A program made the position numbers and the translations under genes. Shown piece after piece: positions 58,910 through 64,000 of a DNA stretch of 64,000 nucleotides. The stretch comes from Comamonas sp009360615. Its GTDB lineage: Bacteria > Pseudomonadota > Gammaproteobacteria > Burkholderiales > Burkholderiaceae_C. Positions within the stretch are counted from its first letter, which is position 1. Each line of letters opens with the position of its first letter. Where the stretch lies: NCBI RefSeq assembly GCF_035784015.1, contig NZ_JALKOW010000002.1, one strand, 5' to 3'. The notes under the pieces were generated by a model. It did not search any database. It had not been told where the DNA came from and saw only the letters and a program-made list of their open reading frames with translations.

Positions 58910-59239
58910 TTACTCGCCCAGGGCATCGAGAGCACGGGCCGAGTAGACCATGGCGGCTCCCGCATTCAGGGCCACGGCCACCCCCAGGGCTTCGGCAATT
59001 TCTTCCCGGCTGGCGCCGGCCGCCTTGGCTGCCTTGGTGTGCACGGCAATGCAGCCGTCGCAGCGTGTGGTCACCCCTACGGCAATCGCAATCAGCTCGC
59101 GTGTCTTGGCATCGAGATGGCCGGTCTTGCGGCCCGCGCCGGACAGGGCCTTGTAACCCTCCATGGTGCCAGGGCTCAGTTCGGCAAACTCTCCCAGCCT
59201 GCCTGCCAGTTCCTTGCGGTATTCGTTCCAGTCCAGCAT
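58910..59239 (-). CDS. Carboxymuconolactone decarboxylase family protein (AhpD-like)
   Basis: This 109-residue protein starts at ATG 59239. It carries the AhpD-type redox motif C60-D-G-C63 followed by H67 (RCDGCIAVHTKAA), and LDAKTRELIAIAVG in the preceding helix. With the CxxC pair it is more likely a peroxidase-type thiol protein than a true carboxymuconolactone decarboxylase. AAGGAGCAGG precedes the start. No alkyl hydroperoxide reductase gene is near. Confidence 0.9.
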   Translation of the reverse strand: MLDWNEYRKELAGRLGEFAELSPGTMEGYKALSGAGRKTGHLDAKTRELIAIAVGVTTRCDGCIAVHTKAAKAAGASREEIAEALGVAVALNAGAAMVYSARALDALGE

Positions 59240-59365
59240 TGCCTGCTCCTTGTTGAATGAAGCGTTGATTGTGTGCCACTGCCACAGGGTGTTCAAGCCA
59301 CACGCGTTTCGTCCGCCGATCTGTAATCCCTGGTTCGGAGGAGTTTGAAGGGATTTTCGAGCTGT

Positions 59366-61126
59366 ATGAAAATACAGTTCTCATGGTCGGCATCCACCCG
59401 TCTTTTCGCCGAGCATTTTGTGAGCGTCACCGTGACCGCATCCCAAGCCGCCATTCTTCCGCCGCACCGCTTCTACTATCTGCACAACTTCCAGCAAGCG
59501 CTGGACTGGCTGGCGCAGCGCTATGGCGATCTGTTCAGCGAGCAGGAGGCTGATTTCATCGCCGGCTTTGCGCGGCTGCCGCAGAGCTCCAGGGCGCTGC
59601 TGGTACGCATGCTGATGCGGCGCGGGCCCTGGTTTCGCGCCAGCAAGCTCGCCTACGAGGAGATTCCGGAGACGGTCGATGCTGCCGCGCCCTTGCTGGA
59701 ATGTGGCTGGCTCAGTACCACCGAGCCCATGGATGCGGTCGAGCTGTTCGGCCTGCACACCAAACCCGAGCTGCTGCAGATCCTGACTGGCTTTGAACTG
59801 GATTCCTCCATGCGCAAGACCGAGATGCTGCAGTGGCTGGCCGAGAGGCAACCCGAGCCCCGGCCTTATCCCATCTGGCACCCAGAGGCCCAGGAGCCTG
59901 TCTGGCGCGTCATGGTGGGCGAGCTGGGAGAGCGTCTGCGGCTGATGTTCTTTGGCAATCTCTACCAGGATTGGTCGGAGTTCGTATTGGCCGACCTCGG
60001 TATTTTCCGCTATGAGCCGGTGGCGCTGGATGCGTGCTCGCGTGCTTTTCAGCGCCGCGAAGATCTGGACTTCTATCTGGAGATATCGGCCCGCCGTCGG
60101 GATCTCGACGAAGGCGTGGCGCCGGCTCAATTGCTGCCTGCGCTGATTGAAAGCCATAGCGAGAACCCATGGCTGGACATGCGCCGGACCAAGGTGTTGC
60201 TGAAGCTTGGCCAGGTGTGCGAGAGGCTGCAGGACTGGCCCCTGGCGTCACAGGCCTATGCGGCCAGCCGCTATGCGGGCGCACGCCATCGTCACATTCG
60301 CGTGCTGGAGCGCATGCAATGCTTCGATCAGGCGTTCGCCCTTGCCAGCCAGGCGCAAGCGGATCCGGAAAGTGAGGAAGAGCGTCAGCGCGTGGAGCGC
60401 ATGCTGCCGCGACTGAGTCGCAGCGTGGGACTCGGGGCCACGGGGCGCCAGCCGGCTCTGGCTCCGGCCGTGGCGGCCCTGCGCAGCGATGTGCAGCTGG
60501 ACCGACCCGCCCAGCCCCTGGCGGTGGAGTATGCGCTGCAGGCCCATTGGCATAGCGCCGATGCGCCCGTGTTCTATGTGGAGAACGCGTTGGTCAACTC
60601 GCTATTCGGTCTGCTGTGCTGGCCCGCCGTTTTTGCGCCGTTGCCGGGGGCTTTTTTTCATCCCTTCCAGAGTGGGCCGGCCGATCTGGGTGCACCGGAT
60701 TTTGTTCTGCGCCGCCAGCCTCTGTTTGATGCCTGCCTGGCCGAGCTGGAGGACGGTCGCTACCAGGCCACGATTCGCCAGCGCTTTGCCGACAAGCAAG
60801 GGGTTCAGTCGCCGTTCGTATTCTGGGGCACGTTGACGCAAGAGCTGCTGGAGTTGGCGCTCGATTGCATGCCTGCCGCCCATCTGCGGATTCTGTTCGC
60901 TCGGCTGCTGTTGGACCTGAAGGCCAACCGCACCGGCTTTCCCGATCTGGTGCGCTTCTGGCCTCTGCGGTCCGATGCCGGTTCACGCTACGAGCTGGTG
61001 GAAGTCAAGGCGCCGGGCGACAAGTTGCAGGACAACCAGATTCGCTGGCTGGCCTATTGCACGGAGCAGGGCATTCCCGTGCGCGTTTGCCATGTGCAGT
61101 GGCGTGACGAAGGTAGCACGCCATGA
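59366..61126 (+). CDS. VRR-NUC domain nuclease, FAN1-type
   Basis: The protein has 586 residues from ATG 59366; a GTG at 59420 is an alternative start closer to the conserved part. The C-terminal VRR-NUC nuclease is clear: GFPDLVRFWP supplies the catalytic Asp and EVKAPGDKLQDNQ the Glu-x-Lys and following residues. The middle is helical, TPR-like, and the N-terminus (YYLHNFQQALDWLAQRYGDLFSEQE in parts) resembles the DNA-binding region of bacterial FAN1 relatives. FAN1 trims 5' flaps and repairs crosslinks. It overlaps the helicase gene by four bases. Confidence 0.9.
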   Translation: MKIQFSWSASTRLFAEHFVSVTVTASQAAILPPHRFYYLHNFQQALDWLAQRYGDLFSEQEADFIAGFARLPQSSRALLVRMLMRRGPWFRASKLAYEEIPETVDAAAPLLECGWLSTTEPMDAVELFGLHTKPELLQILTGFELDSSMRKTEMLQWLAERQPEPRPYPIWHPEAQEPVWRVMVGELGERLRLMFFGNLYQDWSEFVLADLGIFRYEPVALDACSRAFQRREDLDFYLEISARRRDLDEGVAPAQLLPALIESHSENPWLDMRRTKVLLKLGQVCERLQDWPLASQAYAASRYAGARHRHIRVLERMQCFDQAFALASQAQADPESEEERQRVERMLPRLSRSVGLGATGRQPALAPAVAALRSDVQLDRPAQPLAVEYALQAHWHSADAPVFYVENALVNSLFGLLCWPAVFAPLPGAFFHPFQSGPADLGAPDFVLRRQPLFDACLAELEDGRYQATIRQRFADKQGVQSPFVFWGTLTQELLELALDCMPAAHLRILFARLLLDLKANRTGFPDLVRFWPLRSDAGSRYELVEVKAPGDKLQDNQIRWLAYCTEQGIPVRVCHVQWRDEGSTP

Positions 61127-63546
61127 AGCCTGCGCTTAGCGTGGCAGTACGCGCACTGTGCGAGTTCACGGCGCGCAGCGGCGATCTGGATCTGCGCTTC
61201 ACGCCCGCGCCCAGTGCGCTGGAGGGCATGGAAGGCCATGCCGTGGTGCAGAAACGGCGTGAGAAAGCGGGCGGCTACGAGGCGGAGCTGGCTCTCAACG
61301 GTCGGTTCCAGGAGCTGCAGGTTCGCGGCCGAGCCGATGGCTTTGACGGTATGCAGCAGCAACTTGAAGAGATCAAGACCTACCGGGGCCGGCTTGACGG
61401 CGTGCGTCCCCATCATCGGGCCCTGCATTGGGCCCAGGCCAGGGTCTATGGTCATTTGCTGTGCCAGGAGCGCGGCCTTGAGCGGATCAAGCTGGCGCTG
61501 GTTTATTTCCAGATCGGCAGCGCAGAGGAGACCGTGCTGGTGGAGGAATGTTCTGCCACCGAACTGCAGGCCTTTTTCGAATCGCTATGTGCCCGCTATC
61601 TCGACTGGGCACGCAGCGAGGCCGCCCACCGTCAGGCGCGTGATGTGGCCATGGCGCAGCTGCAGTTTCCCATGCCGGCCTTCAGGGCAGGCCAGCGGGA
61701 GCTGTCCGTGGCCGTCTATCGCACGGCCCATGCCGGCGCAGGCGGTCGCTGTCTGATGGCTCAGGCGCCGACCGGCATCGGCAAGACCCTGGCCACGATT
61801 TTCCCCATGCTCAAGAGCATGGCCGCTGTCATGGCCAAGGGCGTCTCGGAGGCTGATGCGGCCGGTCTGGACAAGCTGTTCTTTCTCACTGCCAAAGGCA
61901 CGGGCCATGCACTGGCGCTGCACGCACTGGGTCAACTGCAGCAAGCCTTGCCGCGAGCATTGTCGTCGGCTACCGCGCCGCCGGTTGCGCTCTTGCGTGT
62001 CCTGGATATGCAGGCGCGCGACAAGACCTGCGAGCATCCCGACAAGGCCTGCCATGGGGAGTCCTGTCCGTTGGCGCGTGGCTTCTTTGACCGGCTGCCT
62101 GCGGCCAGGCAGCAGGCGCTGCAACTGCCGCTCTGGGATGCTCCGGCATTGCGGGCTCTGGCCTTGCAGCATGACATCTGTCCCTATTACCTGTCGCAGG
62201 AGCTGGCGCGATGGGCCGATGTGGTGGTGGCCGACTACCACTATTACTACGACAGTGCGGCCATGCTGTATGCACTGGCCTCGCAGCAGGAATGGCGCGT
62301 GGGCGTGCTGGTGGACGAAGCGCACAATCTGCTGGAGCGCGCGCGCAGCATGTATACGGCATCGCTGTCCCAGTTTGATCTGGCACAGGCCCGCCAGGCA
62401 GCGACCGGTGCTGTCAAAAAGGCACTCGATGCACTGCAGCGCCAGTGGCAGGCGCTGAACAAGGCCCAGGATCAGGCCAGTTACCAAAGCTACGAGAGCA
62501 TTCCCGGCGCACTGCCGGGCGCGGTGCAGCGGGCCGTGGGCGCCATCGCGGATTTACTGGCGGAGCAGGAGACAGGCGGCCATGCTGCCGCAGTGGGGCA
62601 GCACGCACTTGCCGACGATGCCTTGCTGGGTTTTTACTGGGAACTGCTGCATTTTCAGGCACTGGCCGATCAGTTCGGGCCGCATGCACTGTTTGATATC
62701 CAGCGGACTGCACCCTCGCATCGCGCGGGCAGGCTCGGTGCTGCGGCCTCTACGTTGTGCATTCGCAATGTCGTGCCCGCACCGCATCTGGCGGCCCGTC
62801 ACTCGGCGGCGCATGCCACGGTGCTGTTTTCAGGTACCCTGAGCCCGCCCGGGTTCTACCGTGATCTGCTGGGATTGCCTGCCGAAACCGCCTGGCTGGA
62901 TGTGCCTGCACCGTTTTCGCCCCAGCAGCTGCAGGTGCATATCGCTCGTCATATTTCGACACGCTGGCGCGACCGCGAGGCGTCCCTGGAACCCATGGTG
63001 GATCTGATCGCGCAGCACTATGCGCGTCAGCCTGGCAACTATCTGTGTTTTGTCAGCAGTTTTGAGTATCTGCAGCAAGTCGCAGCAACCATGGCGCGGC
63101 GGCACCCGCAGCTGCCATGCTGGCAGCAGCAGCGTGGCATGGACGAGGCCGGGCGGGCCGAATTTCTGGCCCGCTTTGTCGAAGAGGGTCAAGGCCTCGG
63201 CCTGGCCGTGCTGGGCGGCGCTTTCTCCGAAGGGGTGGACCTGCCCGGCAGCCGCCTGATCGGCGCTTTTGTCGCAACGCTGGGCCTGCCCCAGCTCAAC
63301 CCCGTCAATGAAGCCATGCAGCGTGCCACGGATCAGGCCGTGGGGAAAGGGACGGGCTATGACTACACCTATCTCTACCCCGGCCTGCGCAAGGTGGTCC
63401 AGGCAGCTGGCCGGGTCATACGCAGCGAGCACGATCGTGGCGTTCTGGTGTTGATGGACGACCGTTTCGCGCGCGCCGAGGTGCGCGCTCTGCTTCCTGC
63501 CTGGTGGCAGATCGAAGGGGGCAGCCGAGCGCCTGGGAGGGCGTAG
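61123..63546 (+). CDS. Iron-sulfur DNA helicase with N-terminal PD-(D/E)XK nuclease-like domain
   Basis: This 807-residue protein is an XPD/DinG-type superfamily 2 helicase. Walker A is APTGIGKTL, the DEAH box is VDEAHNLLE and motif VI is QAAGRVIRSEHDRG. Four cysteines of the FeS cluster lie between them (TCEHPDKACHGESC, then HDICPYY). The N-terminal 190 residues look like a RecB/Cas4-type nuclease: RADGFDGMQQQLEEIKTYRG carries the D and E-x-K residues. Start ATG 61123 overlaps the VRR-NUC stop. The two proteins probably act together on branched or crosslinked DNA. Confidence 0.9.
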   Translation: MKPALSVAVRALCEFTARSGDLDLRFTPAPSALEGMEGHAVVQKRREKAGGYEAELALNGRFQELQVRGRADGFDGMQQQLEEIKTYRGRLDGVRPHHRALHWAQARVYGHLLCQERGLERIKLALVYFQIGSAEETVLVEECSATELQAFFESLCARYLDWARSEAAHRQARDVAMAQLQFPMPAFRAGQRELSVAVYRTAHAGAGGRCLMAQAPTGIGKTLATIFPMLKSMAAVMAKGVSEADAAGLDKLFFLTAKGTGHALALHALGQLQQALPRALSSATAPPVALLRVLDMQARDKTCEHPDKACHGESCPLARGFFDRLPAARQQALQLPLWDAPALRALALQHDICPYYLSQELARWADVVVADYHYYYDSAAMLYALASQQEWRVGVLVDEAHNLLERARSMYTASLSQFDLAQARQAATGAVKKALDALQRQWQALNKAQDQASYQSYESIPGALPGAVQRAVGAIADLLAEQETGGHAAAVGQHALADDALLGFYWELLHFQALADQFGPHALFDIQRTAPSHRAGRLGAAASTLCIRNVVPAPHLAARHSAAHATVLFSGTLSPPGFYRDLLGLPAETAWLDVPAPFSPQQLQVHIARHISTRWRDREASLEPMVDLIAQHYARQPGNYLCFVSSFEYLQQVAATMARRHPQLPCWQQQRGMDEAGRAEFLARFVEEGQGLGLAVLGGAFSEGVDLPGSRLIGAFVATLGLPQLNPVNEAMQRATDQAVGKGTGYDYTYLYPGLRKVVQAAGRVIRSEHDRGVLVLMDDRFARAEVRALLPAWWQIEGGSRAPGRA

Positions 63547-63637
63547 CGTCCGGAAACGCTCGCTCACATCTCCGTTTGTAATCCGTGCCAAACGGCTTTC
63601 GTGCGCCTTGATACTTGGGGCAAAGGAGAAACAGGCC

Positions 63638-64000
63638 ATGAATTCCCGCGACACCCACGACTCTCGGTCCCACGCCAAAGGGGAAGAGGGCAGCCAGGGA
63701 TGGGATGCAATCGATGAGGCGCTGCAGACGGTTTATGGCGATCAGCAGCCCGCCCATTTCGCAACGTTGATCAAGTTCCGTCTCGGGGGTGACGAGCCGC
63801 TGGACGGTGTCAGCGTCTATCGCAGCGAACAGGGCGTGCCGCACTGGCACTACGTGAGCTACGGATTCAGCGACCTCTACGGAGATCTGGACGACAGTTA
63901 TGACATCGCTCCGGGCAAGCCCAGCGGCTATGGTTTCGAGCTGAGCTTCAGACTGGTGCGCGGCGTCGCAGAACAGGAAGCACCTAGTTGGCCTGTTAAC
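63638..64000 (+). CDS. SUFU (suppressor of fused) domain protein, cut by window end
   Basis: The first 121 residues are visible and the frame is still open at the last base. AAAGGAGAA lies 10 bases before ATG 63638. WDAIDEALQTVYGDQQPAHFAT and PHWHYVSYGFSDLYGD match the N-terminal half of the SUFU fold, and PSGYGFELSFRLVR continues it. Bacterial SUFU proteins are often linked to polymorphic toxin immunity, but no toxin is visible here. The gene lies 92 bp after the helicase gene on the same strand and has its own ribosome site. Confidence 0.85.
   Translation, partial: MNSRDTHDSRSHAKGEEGSQGWDAIDEALQTVYGDQQPAHFATLIKFRLGGDEPLDGVSVYRSEQGVPHWHYVSYGFSDLYGDLDDSYDIAPGKPSGYGFELSFRLVRGVAEQEAPSWPVN

Overview
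The window is high-GC bacterial chromosome. Tightly packed operons, a Bug/TctC-type periplasmic receptor, an imuA-imuB-dnaE2 mutasome and a DHA2/HlyD/NodT style of drug pump all point to Burkholderiales, most likely Comamonadaceae (Comamonas or Delftia type). That placement is inferred from gene content and protein flavour, not from a marker gene. I see no rRNA, tRNA, CRISPR array, prophage or intact insertion sequence.

Left part (0-15.7 kb, nearly all minus strand): a short-chain dehydrogenase; a complete branched-chain amino acid ABC importer (livK-H-M-G-F order of transcription) with a terminator-like hairpin in the livK leader and another after livK; a hybrid sensor kinase translationally coupled to an RluA-type pseudouridine synthase; and the glycine cleavage operon gcvT-gcvH-(unknown gene)-gcvP behind a tandem glycine riboswitch. 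A TonB-C lipoprotein follows.

15.8-21.5 kb: an accessory-looking cassette of a cupin dioxygenase, an MFS permease and a zinc alcohol dehydrogenase, with a convergent AraC regulator, then an MBL-fold hydrolase and a small TPR protein. 21.6-26.9 kb: a marR-nodT-hlyD-emrB efflux operon. 27-34.1 kb: a CopD-like membrane protein, KatG catalase-peroxidase, a PAS-LuxR regulator divergent from a two-subunit CoA transferase (shared palindrome between them), and an HD-GYP protein.

34.3-40.2 kb: an SOS mutagenesis cassette (imuA-imuB-dnaE2) behind a good LexA box. 40.2-48.1 kb: a gene remnant, a chemoreceptor, an AsmA protein, and a LysR regulator divergent from an arylsulfotransferase-like propeller protein plus a Bug receptor. 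48.3-54.8 kb: a second pseudouridine synthase, then a tetR-emrB-hlyD-nodT efflux operon with a perfect 32-bp operator palindrome. It is a second complete tripartite pump of the same class as the 21.6-26.9 kb one, but under a different regulator.

54.8-64 kb: a membrane-anchored protein with two L7/L12-like domains, a class I glutamine amidotransferase, the Kup potassium permease, an AhpD-like protein, a FAN1-type VRR-NUC nuclease overlapping a nuclease/iron-sulfur helicase, and the start of a SUFU-domain protein cut by the window edge. Imperfect inverted repeats built on AGCTG and GCGC arms recur in intergenic spaces.
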